The notes below the pieces were generated by a model that was given only the letters and a program-made list of their open reading frames with translations, had not been told where the DNA came from and searched no databases. The translations under genes and the position numbers were made by a program. 64,000 nucleotides of DNA, taken from Hymenobacter cheonanensis. Lineage in GTDB: Bacteria; Bacteroidota; Bacteroidia; Cytophagales; Hymenobacteraceae. Positions within the stretch are counted from its first letter, which is position 1. Each line of letters opens with the position of its first letter. Where the stretch lies: NCBI RefSeq assembly GCF_030581075.1, contig NZ_JAUQSW010000002.1, forward strand, positions 434,001 through 498,000. Reading direction: 5' to 3'. Below are positions 10,959 to 20,200 of the stretch, piece by piece.

Positions 10959-11594
10959 ATGAACCGCATCACTCATCTTCTGGCCCGTCCGGTCGCCCTC
11001 GCGGTCACGGGCCTGGCGCTGGCTTTCGGCGTGGCCTCCTGCGCCACTACGGCCAACGTAGCTGCCACCAGCGACTTCGACCACGCCGTTAACTTCCGCG
11101 CCTACAAAACCTGGGCCTGGTACCCCAAGCAAGCCAACGATACCGAAGGCGGCCCCGCCCGCGGCTACGAGTCGTTTACCGACCAGCGCATTCGTGATGC
11201 CGTGAGCAAAGACCTGACGGCCAAGGGCCTGACCGAGGTAGCCAACAACGCCAGCCCCGATGTGTATGTGGCCTATAGCGTGCGCGTCGAAAACAAGCAG
11301 CAAATCGCCGGCGGCTATCCCTACGGCGGCTATGGCGGCTACCCGTACTACGGCTATGGCTACGGTGGCTTTGGCGGCTACCCCTACGGCGGTGGCCGCG
11401 CCTACAATTACAAGGCCGGCACGGTCATTATCGACATTGTGGATGCCCGCCGCAAGGAGCTAGCCTGGCGCGGCACCGGCCAGGCCCAGCTCGACCAGAA
11501 CAGCATCTCGGAGGCCGAAACCTACCGCATCGTAAACAGCGTGCTGGGCAACTACCCGCCCACCGACACGCGCCGCCCGGCGGCCGTGCGCTAG
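10959..11594 (+). CDS. DUF4136 lipoprotein
   Basis: 211 aa. The signal peptide ends in a lipobox (GVASC, acylated Cys about residue 28). The mature part is DUF4136: DFDHAVNFRAYKTWAWYP at its start, DQRIRDAVSKDLTAKGL in the middle and a closing AWRGTGQAQLDQNS...ETYRIVNSVLGNYPP. Between residues ~118 and 145 an inserted Gly/Tyr-rich stretch (repeats of GGYPYGGYG) is typical of Bacteroidota members. Members are outer-membrane-anchored proteins of unknown biochemical role, often linked to envelope stress. Monocistronic, ended by a strong terminator. Confidence 0.88.
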   Translation: MNRITHLLARPVALAVTGLALAFGVASCATTANVAATSDFDHAVNFRAYKTWAWYPKQANDTEGGPARGYESFTDQRIRDAVSKDLTAKGLTEVANNASPDVYVAYSVRVENKQQIAGGYPYGGYGGYPYYGYGYGGFGGYPYGGGRAYNYKAGTVIIDIVDARRKELAWRGTGQAQLDQNSISEAETYRIVNSVLGNYPPTDTRRPAAVR

Positions 11595-11611
11595 GCCCCG
11601 GTTTAGCCACT

Positions 11612-11655
11612 AAAAGCAAAAAGCCCCGCCAGATTTGGCGGGGCTTTTTGCTTTT
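11612..11655. terminator. Bidirectional terminator between the DUF4136 gene and lipA
   Basis: Perfect 19-bp stem (11612-11630 with 11637-11655), six-base loop, GC core flanked by A and T runs. It serves both convergent genes. Confidence 0.9.
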
Positions 11656-11672
11656 ACTAATACTTAACTTGC

Positions 11673-12587
11673 TTAAATGGGCACGTTTACGTGGCGCTCG
11701 GCGTGGTAGCTGCTGCGCACCAGCGGGCCGCTCTCCACGTACTTGAGGCCGCGGCGCAGGCCTTCTTCTTTGTAGGCGGCGAAGGTATCGGGGTGGATAA
11801 ACTCGGCTACGTCGAGGTGGCGCTTGGTAGGCTGCAGGTACTGGCCCAGCGTGAGGATGTCGAGGCCGTTGGCCACGAGGTCGTCCATCGCCTGGTGTAC
11901 TTCGTCCTGCTTTTCGCCCAGGCCCAGCATGATGCCCGACTTGGTGCGGTGCCCGGCCAGCTTGGTGCGCCGAATCTGCTCCAGGCTGCGGTCGTATTTG
12001 GCTTGCGGGCGCACGAGGCGGTAGAGGCTGCCCACAGTTTCCATGTTGTGCGAAATAACTTCCTGACCGCCCGAAATCATGACCTCAAGCGCCGCCCAGT
12101 TGGCTTTCACGTCGGGTATCAGCGTTTCGATGGTGGTTTCGGGGCTTAGCTCCTTGGTAAACACCACCGTATCGCGCCACACGCTGGCGCCGCGGTCCTT
12201 CAGCTCGTCGCGGTTTACGCTGGTGATAACGGCGTGCTTCACCTTCATCAGCGAAATGGCCTCGGCCACGCGGCGCGGCTCGTCAAGGTCCAGCTCGCTA
12301 GGGCGGCCGGTAGCCACGGCGCAGAACGAGCACGAGCGCGTGCACACGTTGCCGAGTATCATGAAGGTGGCCGTGCCGGCGCCCCAGCACTCGCCCATGT
12401 TGGGGCAATTGCCCGATTCGCAGATGGTATGCAGCTTGTGCTCATCCACGAGCTTGCGCACGGCGGCGTAGTCGGGGCCGATGGGCAGCTTCACGCGCAG
12501 CCAGTCGGGCTTGCGCGGGCGGGCCGGCGCGGCGGGGGCTAGCGGTTCGGCCTGAATAATGGGGAGCGTCAGCAGCAGGGTATCCAT
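11673..12587 (-). CDS. lipA: Lipoyl synthase
   Basis: 304 aa radical-SAM enzyme that inserts two sulfur atoms into octanoyl groups on lipoyl domains. Both iron-sulfur cluster motifs are intact: the auxiliary cluster Cys56, Cys61 and Cys67 ([12 protein letters not shown]) and the radical-SAM CxxxCxxC at Cys82, Cys86 and Cys89 (CTRSCSFC). The C-terminal RSSYHAE motif, which carries the serine ligand of the auxiliary cluster, is present. The product supplies lipoate for glycine cleavage (see gcvP) and 2-oxoacid dehydrogenases. lipB is not in the window. Confidence 0.98.
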   Translation of the reverse strand: MDTLLLTLPIIQAEPLAPAAPARPRKPDWLRVKLPIGPDYAAVRKLVDEHKLHTICESGNCPNMGECWGAGTATFMILGNVCTRSCSFCAVATGRPSELDLDEPRRVAEAISLMKVKHAVITSVNRDELKDRGASVWRDTVVFTKELSPETTIETLIPDVKANWAALEVMISGGQEVISHNMETVGSLYRLVRPQAKYDRSLEQIRRTKLAGHRTKSGIMLGLGEKQDEVHQAMDDLVANGLDILTLGQYLQPTKRHLDVAEFIHPDTFAAYKEEGLRRGLKYVESGPLVRSSYHAERHVNVPI

Positions 12588-12620
12588 CTTAACTTCCTAA
12601 TCTAATACTAAAAACGTTTA

Positions 12621-12729
12621 TCCTTGCGAGCGCAACGAAGTGGAGCGCGCCAACCTTTCCTTTGTCGTCTGCCACGTTGCGCCCAGCAAGGAAAGATTGC
12701 CGCGCTCCGCTTTGTTGCGCTCGCAAGGA
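12621..12729. repeat. Dispersed long inverted repeat (CTTGCGAG family)
   Basis: Arms of about 42 bases (12621-12662 and 12688-12729) are near-perfect inverted copies, with TCCTTGCGAGCGCAACGAAG at the outer left end; the two outer-arm differences are consistent with G-U pairs in RNA. Related sequences occur at 51881-51902 and 53761-53860. The element lies between lipA and the gene at 12749-13603 on the same strand, and could fold in the transcript or DNA as a REP/MITE-like palindrome. Confidence 0.7.
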
Positions 12730-12748
12730 CAGCTAAAACTACTCAAAG

Positions 12749-13603
12749 TTAGCTCCGGTGGCCGATGTAGAGCGTAAGGTAAACCGACGGGAAGAACTGC
12801 CGGTTCAGGCTATTGGGGTCGTTGGGGGCGGGCGGGTTCAGCATGAGCAGGCGCTTGGTGTAGGCTTCGAGCAGAAACCCAACCTCGGCCCCGGCCACGG
12901 CGTCGCGGTAGCGGCCGTACTCGAAGCTGAGGCCGCCGCGCAGGTGCACGCCCGGCACCACCTTGGTTTGGCCGATGCCGCTGAAGAGCGGCGCCCGGTC
13001 GAAGATGTAGTTTTCGGCGGTGCCGCCGTGCTTGGCCGGGTCATAGGCCTCATCCACAATGATATCGCTGGAGCTGGGCACCGAGCCATTTTTGGCCGCC
13101 GTCTCATCGAAGCTGACGTAGTACGGCATCAGCAGGGCTAGCGAAGGCCCGGCGCTGAGCAGGCCATTGACCTGCACGCCGGCATCGGCAGCCTTGCGAA
13201 ACAGGATGCGCTGAATGCCGATGGATGGCCGCAGCGCAAAGGCATAATTAGCCTTGAAGCGCTTGTAGCTGCCCCCGGTGTAGGGGTTGGTAACGCTTTC
13301 TTCCTTCGGGTTTTTGAACGACACGCCCTCCAGACTCCAGAAGCGCAGCCAGCGCTCGTCGAGCACGCGTGCCACGCGCACATTGGCGCCGCCAATGAGG
13401 CCACCCTGGGTGTTGAAGTTGATGCCAAATACCGTTTCGCGGCGGTACGACTGCTCGTCGGACGGCATGGCCTGGGCCGGCGCGGCCTGAAGCGTGGGGC
13501 CCACGGGCTCGGGCGGGGTAGCGGGGGCCTGGGCCCGGGCGGGCCGGGCAGCCGCGAGGCCCAGCGCCAGGCAGCCAGCGGCGATGACATACGTCTTGTT
13601 CAT
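12749..13603 (-). CDS. Exported beta-barrel-like protein of unknown function
   Basis: 284 aa from the ATG at 13601-13603, chosen because it starts a signal peptide (MNKTYVIAAGCLALGLAAARPARAQA); an in-frame ATG 13 codons earlier gives no better one. The mature part has alternating amphipathic strands (TVFGINFNTQGGLIGGANVRVA, then GVHLRGGLSFEYGRYRDAVAG) and ends FFPSVYLTLYIGHRS, like an outer-membrane barrel strand. I recognise it as a conserved Cytophagales-type outer-membrane protein but no named family. Transcription runs toward lipA, with the inverted repeat between them. Confidence 0.65.
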   Translation of the reverse strand: MNKTYVIAAGCLALGLAAARPARAQAPATPPEPVGPTLQAAPAQAMPSDEQSYRRETVFGINFNTQGGLIGGANVRVARVLDERWLRFWSLEGVSFKNPKEESVTNPYTGGSYKRFKANYAFALRPSIGIQRILFRKAADAGVQVNGLLSAGPSLALLMPYYVSFDETAAKNGSVPSSSDIIVDEAYDPAKHGGTAENYIFDRAPLFSGIGQTKVVPGVHLRGGLSFEYGRYRDAVAGAEVGFLLEAYTKRLLMLNPPAPNDPNSLNRQFFPSVYLTLYIGHRS

Positions 13604-13668
13604 AGAGAAGTCAAAAATACCTGCCGGGCGGGGTTTTACCACCCGGCGTTTCGCTAACGCGGCTAGGG

Positions 13669-13676
13669 TAGCTTTG
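13669..13676 (+). promoter_or_regulatory. -7 promoter motif (TAGCTTTG) abutting the OsmC start
   Basis: Full TAnnTTTG match ending only four bases before the ATG at 13681. With the usual ~6-7-base distance to the transcription start, the mRNA would begin at or next to the start codon. Confidence 0.5.
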
Positions 13677-13680
13677 TGGT

Positions 13681-14100
13681 ATGAGCACGCCCCACACCAC
13701 CGCTACTGCCCGCTACGAGGGCCACCTGCGCACCGAAGCTACGCACACCGCTTCGGGCACTGTCATCCAGACCGATGCCCCGGTTGATAACCACGGGCGC
13801 GGCGAAGCCTTTTCGCCCACCGACCTCGTGGGCACCGCCCTGGGCACCTGCATCCTCACGACGATGGCCATCGTGGCCGAGCGCCACCAGGTAGACTTGG
13901 TGGGCGCCTCGTTTAAGATGGAAAAAATTATGAGCCAGGATGCGCCGCGCCGCATTGCGCAGCTCAACGTGGAGCTGCACCTGCCCGCTAGCCTCAATGA
14001 GCGCGACCGCGCCCTGATGGAGCGCACCGCGCACACCTGCCCGGTGGCCTTGAGCCTGAACCCGGAAATCAAGCAAGAGGTTCGGTTTATCTACGCCTAG
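13681..14100 (+). CDS. OsmC/Ohr-family protein
   Basis: 139 aa, typical length. The two redox cysteines of the family are visible: Cys57 in ALGTCILTTMAIVAE, at the start of the long helix, and Cys119 in AHTCPVALSL. The family reduces organic or inorganic peroxides with thiols; the YhfA-like branch to which this short form belongs is less well characterised. It is a monocistronic gene between divergent and terminator-separated neighbours. The promoter suggests a leaderless or nearly leaderless transcript. Confidence 0.9.
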   Translation: MSTPHTTATARYEGHLRTEATHTASGTVIQTDAPVDNHGRGEAFSPTDLVGTALGTCILTTMAIVAERHQVDLVGASFKMEKIMSQDAPRRIAQLNVELHLPASLNERDRALMERTAHTCPVALSLNPEIKQEVRFIYA

Positions 14101-14120
14101 CCGGCCTGGCGCCCGTTTTC

Positions 14121-14155
14121 AGCCACCCCGAATAAATTCGGGGTGGCTTTTTTTT
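14121..14155 (+). terminator. Terminator after the OsmC gene
   Basis: Perfect 12-bp stem (AGCCACCCCGAA at 14121-14132 with 14137-14148), loop TAAA, then a run of eight T. Confidence 0.9.
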
Positions 14156-14275
14156 CGTATAAAATTCGGGCATCGTACATAATTCCGGCTTTTCGTCTAC
14201 ATTTGCTATCCGAACCTGGGTGGTACCGGGCTGATTTTGTGGCCGCTGTGGCCGATTTTTTCCCTTTACCCCCAA

Positions 14276-17200
14276 ATGCCCATGGTTCTCATCGTGGTAG
14301 GGCTGCTTATTGCCCTCGTTTTCATCGCGCGAAGTTGGGATTTGCCCCTTCGACTCAAAGAGTTAGAAGCTGATTTGGGCCGCTACCGGGCCCGGCAGCA
14401 GCACATGCAGGGCGAGCTGGAGCAGCTGCACAGCCAGTTGCTAGCCCTGCGCGCCGAGTTTGCGGCGGCCCCATTCGTAGCCGCTCCTCCGGCACCGGCA
14501 CCCGGGCAGTGGGCTGGCTTTGCGCCGGCCGCAGCAGCCACCGCCGCCCCCGTGGCGGAGGCCGGCCCTCAGCCCGTGCCCACCGCGCCGCCCGCACCAG
14601 TGGCAGCGCCCGAGCCAGCCGCCGAGCCGCTGGCAGCGCCCTTCGAGCCAGCGCAGGAGCCCATTCAGGTAACCGAGGCAGTGGAAGAACCTGAGTCGGC
14701 CCCGGCACAAGAAGCAGAAGCAACGACAGCCGAGGTCGAGCAAACGCCGATGGCCCAGGAGGTCAGCACCGAGCCCGTTGATGCAAGTGAGGCCGCTAGC
14801 GCGGACGAAGTAGCCCCCGTTACGGCGCCTGCTCTGCCTGAAGAGCAAGCCTCAGCGCCTGAGTTAATTGAAGAAACCGAGCTGGCCCCCAGCGCCGCAG
14901 AGGCTGCCTTGATTGAAGAAGCCGAGCTAACCGAGCCGCTAGCCGCCGAAGCCGAGCTGGCCCAAGTCATTGACGAGCCCGCCAGCGCCCTTGAGCTTAC
15001 GCCAGCCGCAGCAGCCAGCCAGGCCGCAGAAACAGCGCCAGCCACCGAATCTGAGTCCATCGCGGAGCCGGCAGCGGAAGCTGCGCCGGCAGAGCCGGCA
15101 GAGGCCGCCGTGGGTGAGCCGGCGCCGCAACCAGGCCCGCCGCCCACGCCGGCGCCGGCCCCGACGGCCCGGCCGCGGGTGGCGCCGCCCCGGCCAGTGC
15201 CGCCTACGCGGCCCGCGTTACGGCCCAAGCCGGTGCCCACCGGGCCCACCTTTTGGGAGCGCGCCTCGACGGTGCTGCTCGAAAACTGGACCGGTATTCT
15301 GGGCGCGGTGGTGCTCGTGACGGGCGTTGGGTTTCTGGGGATATACGCGGCGCTGCGGGTGGCGCCGCCGCTGCGGTTTTTGCTGATTTGCGCCTTTGCG
15401 GGCGGGCTGCTGGGCGTGCGGTTTGGGCTGCGCCAGAAGGAGTTTGCCACGAAGCTGAATGCCTGGCTGCTGAGCAGCGCGGCGGCCATTTTCCTGTTTG
15501 CCTGCGTGGGCGCGGTCAGCATTCCGGGCCTGATGTGGGTCACGCCGCCCTTCGACTACCTCTTGCTGCTGGCCGGCGTGAGCGCCAATCTGTACCTGGC
15601 CTGGCGGGCCAGCCGCCAGGAAGTGGCTACCCTGCACGGTGTGCTGAGCCTGGTGGCCCTGGCCGTGCTGCCGCCCACGCCCCTTACGCTAGGGGCCGCG
15701 GCGGGCGTTACGGCCTTCAGCATTGCCATTACCTACCGGCAGCAGTGGAAATACCAACTGCTGCTCAGCATTGCCAGCTTTTTCGCGTTTCACTTATATT
15801 GGCATCAGCAGCTGGCAGTTATCGCGGGTGGCACGCGCCTGGCGGCGATGGCGCTGGTGCTGCTGGTGGGCGCCGCCGCGGCCGTGGTGCAGTACCGCCG
15901 CGTGTATGCCGAGCGCCGGTTCGAGCCGCTGCTTTTTGCCTCGCACCTGCTCAACTGGACCTGCCTGGGCGTGAACCTGTATTTCTACAGCACGGGCTCG
16001 ATTTGGAAGACCATTCCGCTGGCCGTGGGCGCCGGGCTCACCTTCTGGGCCGGGCGGCAGGCCAAGCGCCTGGGCATCGGCTGGCTGTTTCAGACCGATA
16101 CCATTATCTCGCTTATTCTGGGGCTAGCCACGGCGCTCTCGCTGCAAGGCTGGCACGCCACGCCGCCGGTTATCCTGCTTTTTATGCTGCTCGAAACCCT
16201 GCTGGTGGCCCTCATCATGGCCCGGCAGCGCGAGGCACTGGTGTACCGCGTGGCCCTAAGCGGCGCGCTGCTGGCAAGTGCCGGCCTGCTGCTGGTAGCC
16301 GGCAGCCGGGCGCTCGATGCGCCGCCCGCCACGCTTTACCGCGATGCCCTGGTGCTGGCCCTGGCCGGCTGGGCGGGGCTGGCCTTTATGCAGTTCATTT
16401 TCAAGCAGCCGCTGCTGACTATTGGGCAATCAATTAAAATACAGCTGCTTGCGGCTGCCTACAACGAGCAGCTCGCGCCCCCGAAGGCCGCGGCCCTGCA
16501 GTCGCACCGCCGCATGCTAAGCGGGTTTGCGGGCGTGGCGGGGGCGCTGCAAGCCGGCACGGGGCTGCTGCTGGCGCGGGCGCTGTTTGCCTGGCCGGGC
16601 GTGCCGGTGGCCCTGCTGCTGGTGGGGCTGGCAGCGCTGGCGGGCATTTCGGTGGGGCTGGCGGCCTGGGTGCAGGCGGCGGGCCGGGCGCCCGGCTGGG
16701 TGCGGCGCCAGCAGCTGGTGCTAGGGCAGTTTTTTACGGTGCTGGCCGTGGTGGGGCTGCACGAGGCGCACCTGAGCTGGCCGGTTATTCTGCTGCTGCT
16801 CTTCGCCGAAAACCTGGGCACCGTAGCGCTGCTCACCAAGCGCGATGCCCTGCTGCACCGCTACGCCATGGGCAGCGCCCTGCTCGCCGGGCTAGCCCTG
16901 CTGCTGGCCGCAGCCAGCCAGCTCGATGCGCCGCACAACATCCTCTACCGCGATGCTTTGCTATTGGTGCTGGCCGGCTGGGGCAGTGTGGCGTTTGCGC
17001 AGCTGGCCTTCCGGCACTTCTTCGCGCAAGCATTTGATACTAAATCAGATTCTGAAAACCCTGAGCTGACCCGGGCCGCGGATTACCGACGCTGGCTGAG
17101 CGCCTTTGCCGGGCTGGGCGGGCTGCTGCAGCTGGGAGCGGGCTTACTGGTGGCGCGGGTAGTGTTTGGCGCGGCCCCGGCCCCGGTGGCGCTGCTGCTG

Positions 17201-20200
17201 GGGGCGCTGCTGGCCCTGGCGGGCGGCGTGGTAGCGCTGGCCACCTGGGTGCGCCGGGGCACGCTAGCGCCCGGCTGGGTGCGGTGGCAGCAGTTGGTAC
17301 TGGCGCAGGGGTTGGTGGTGCTCGCCATCTTTGGGCTGCACGAGGTGGGCCTGGTCTGGTCGGGGCTGCTCCTGCTGCTTTTCGTCGAAAACCTGGTGGT
17401 AGTGCTGCTGCTGGCCGGGCGCGACGCGGCCGACCGGCTGCACCAGGCCGTGTACCGTGCGGCCCTGGCCGAGGGGCTGCTCAGTGGCACGATCTTGCTG
17501 CTGACGGCTATTCGACATTTAACTGATATCCAACTCACTGACCTCTACCGCGAGGCATTTTTACTGGCCCTGGCCGGCTGGGCGGGGCTAGCCTTCGTGC
17601 AACTGGTGTTGAGATTTCCGCTGCTGCTGGGGGTGCAGCCAGCCCGGCGGCCCGCGGGGGCATTGCCGGTAGTGCTGGTTTCCAACCCGGAGGCGCACTC
17701 TACCTGGCTAGGGAGCTTTGCGGGCCTGGCGGGCCTGCTGCAAGCGGGCACCGGAGCGCTGCTGGCCCGCGCAGTAGTTGGCGGGCACCCGGCGCCGGTG
17801 GGGCTGCTGCTGCTGGCTTTAGTGGCAATGGCGGGTAGCGCGCTGGGGCTGGCGGCCTGGGTGCGGGCGGCGGGCCGGGCGCCCGCCTGGGTGCGGCGCC
17901 AGCAAGTGGTGCTGGGGCAGCTGTTTGTTGTGGTGGCTATTTTCGGGCTGCACGAGTTGGGGCTGAGCTGGCCCGGCGTGCTGCTGGTGCTCTACCTCGA
18001 AACCTTGGTGGCCGTGCTGCTGCTGGCCCGGCGCGATGGCCTGCTGCACCGCGCGGCCATGCTGGGCGCGCTGGCGGCGGGCACCAGCCTGCTGCTCTTG
18101 GCCGCTACCGACTTCGATAACAGCGCGCCGCCGCTGCTATACCGCGATGCCATTTTGCTGGCTCTGGCCGGCTGGACCAGCATTGCGTTCGTGCAAGCCA
18201 CTTACAGGCAGCTGCTGCCCCAGGGCTGGGCTAGCCTCGACTCACCCCTAGCCGAACTCTTTTCCAAGCCGCTAAACCGCCTGCTGAATGCTTTTGCCGG
18301 GCTGGCCGGGCTGCTGCAAGCGGGCACTGGCCTGCTGCTGGTGCGGGTGCTGTTTGGCTGGGCGCACGCGCCGGTGGCGCTGCTACTCGGGGCCCTGCTG
18401 GGGCTAGCGGCGGCCGCGCTGGGGCTAGCCTACTGGGTGCGCGCCAGTGGGCTGACCCCTGGCTGGCTGCGGCGGCAGCAGCTGGTGCTGGCGCAGTTTT
18501 TCGTGTTGCTGGCGCTGGTGGGCCTGCACGAAGCGCACCTCAGCTGGTCCGTCATTCTCACGCTGCTCTTCGCCGAAAACCTGCTGGTGACGCTGTGGCT
18601 AGCCCGGCGCGACACGCTGCTGCACCAGGCCGCTATGGCCGAAGCGCTGCTCACGGGTGCGAGCCTGCTGCTGGTGGCGGGCGCCAAGCAGGGCCTTAAT
18701 GTTCCGCTGCTCCTCTACCGCGATGCGCTGCTGCTGGCGCTGGCCGGCTGGGCCAGCGTGGCGTTTTTGCAATTCACCTACCGGCAATTTTTCTCTAAAA
18801 CTTCACTTGATGACTACGCCACCCAGCCGGCCAACCCCTACGCCGACACCGTGCGCGGCTGGCTGAGCGGCTTTGCCGGGCTAGCCGGTTTCTTGCAGGC
18901 GGGCGCGGGCCTGCTGCTAGGGCAGGTGCTGTTTAGATGGTCGGATACGCGGGCGCTGGGCCTGCTGCCGGTGCTGGCGCTGGCGGCGCTGGGGCTGGCC
19001 TACTGGGTGCACCGCAGCGGCTGGGCACCCCGCTGGGTGCGGCGGCAGCAACTGGTACTGGCCCAGCTGTTTATGTTACTGGCGGTGGTGGGGCTGCACA
19101 AAGCGGGCCTCACCTGGCCCGGCGTGCTGGTGATGCTGTATGCCGAAAACCTGCTGGCGGCCCTGCCGCTGGCCCGGCGCGATGAGGAAGGCCTGCTTCA
19201 CCTACAGACTTACCTCCTGATAGTGCAGGCGGTGCTGCTGCCGGTGCTGGTGCGCGCTACGGCACCGGGCACCCTGGCACCCCTGGCGCAGGCCGGGCTG
19301 CTGCTGGGCGCGGCCGTACTCACGCTGGGCTACCAACTGCGGCGGCTGGCTTTCGGCCCCGTGGGCCCGGAATACGGCCAACTGCCCGCGCTGGGTGGCG
19401 CGCGGCTGCCCATCCTGCCCATTGCCACGGGCTGGCTTTTGCTAGGGGCGGGTTCACTGGAATACGCGCACAGCTGGGCGGGCTGGGCGATGGTCGGCAT
19501 CCTGGGGGCCTTGCTGTACCTGCGCCAGCGCTTGGTGGTGCCCGGGCTGTGGGCCGGGCTGGTGCTGGCGGCTACCGGCTACGTGGGGCTGCAATGGGCG
19601 CACGTACTGCCCGTGGCTTTTGCGACGCAGGCAGCCGGCCGGCCGGCGCTGGCAATTGGCCAGGTGCTGCTTTACCTGGTGCCTACGCTGGCCGTGCCCC
19701 TGGCGGGCTTGCGCACATCGTGGTGGGCGGCGGGGGCGCGCTTTGTGCGCGGGCCGTGGCTGTATTTGCTGGGTCTGCACCTGGTGGTGCTGCTGGGCAG
19801 CGTGCCCCCGGCCCACCTCGCCTACCTGGTGCTGGGCTTGCTGGCCCTGGCTGGCGCGGCCTTTGCCGGGGCGCAGGCTTGGCGGCGCGCCCTGCCCGAT
19901 GCCGCCGCCGTGGCCCGCGCCGGCCAGCCCGACCGCTACCTGCTGCACCTCAGCTACGGGCTGCTGCTGGCGGGCCTGCTGGTGCACCTGCGCCTGCTGG
20001 CCGGCAACGAAACTTTGCTGCACCGGCCGGCCGAATACGTCACGGCGGCCGCGCTGTTTGGGGTGCTGGCGGCGCTGGCCCTGGCCCGGCAGCCGGCTAC
20101 GGCGCCGGTGTATGCCTCGTGGCGCGTGCTGCACCCGGCGCTGCTGGAAGCGGCTTTGCTCTTCGGCACGCTCACGCTGGTGCGCGAGGTGCAAGAGGTC

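Noticed and set aside
15253..16437. 394-codon frame overlapping the DUF2339 gene in another phase
   Set aside because: Gly/Arg/Ala-rich translation typical of a frame shadow in GC-rich DNA; the DUF2339 frame is continuous and has clear repeats.
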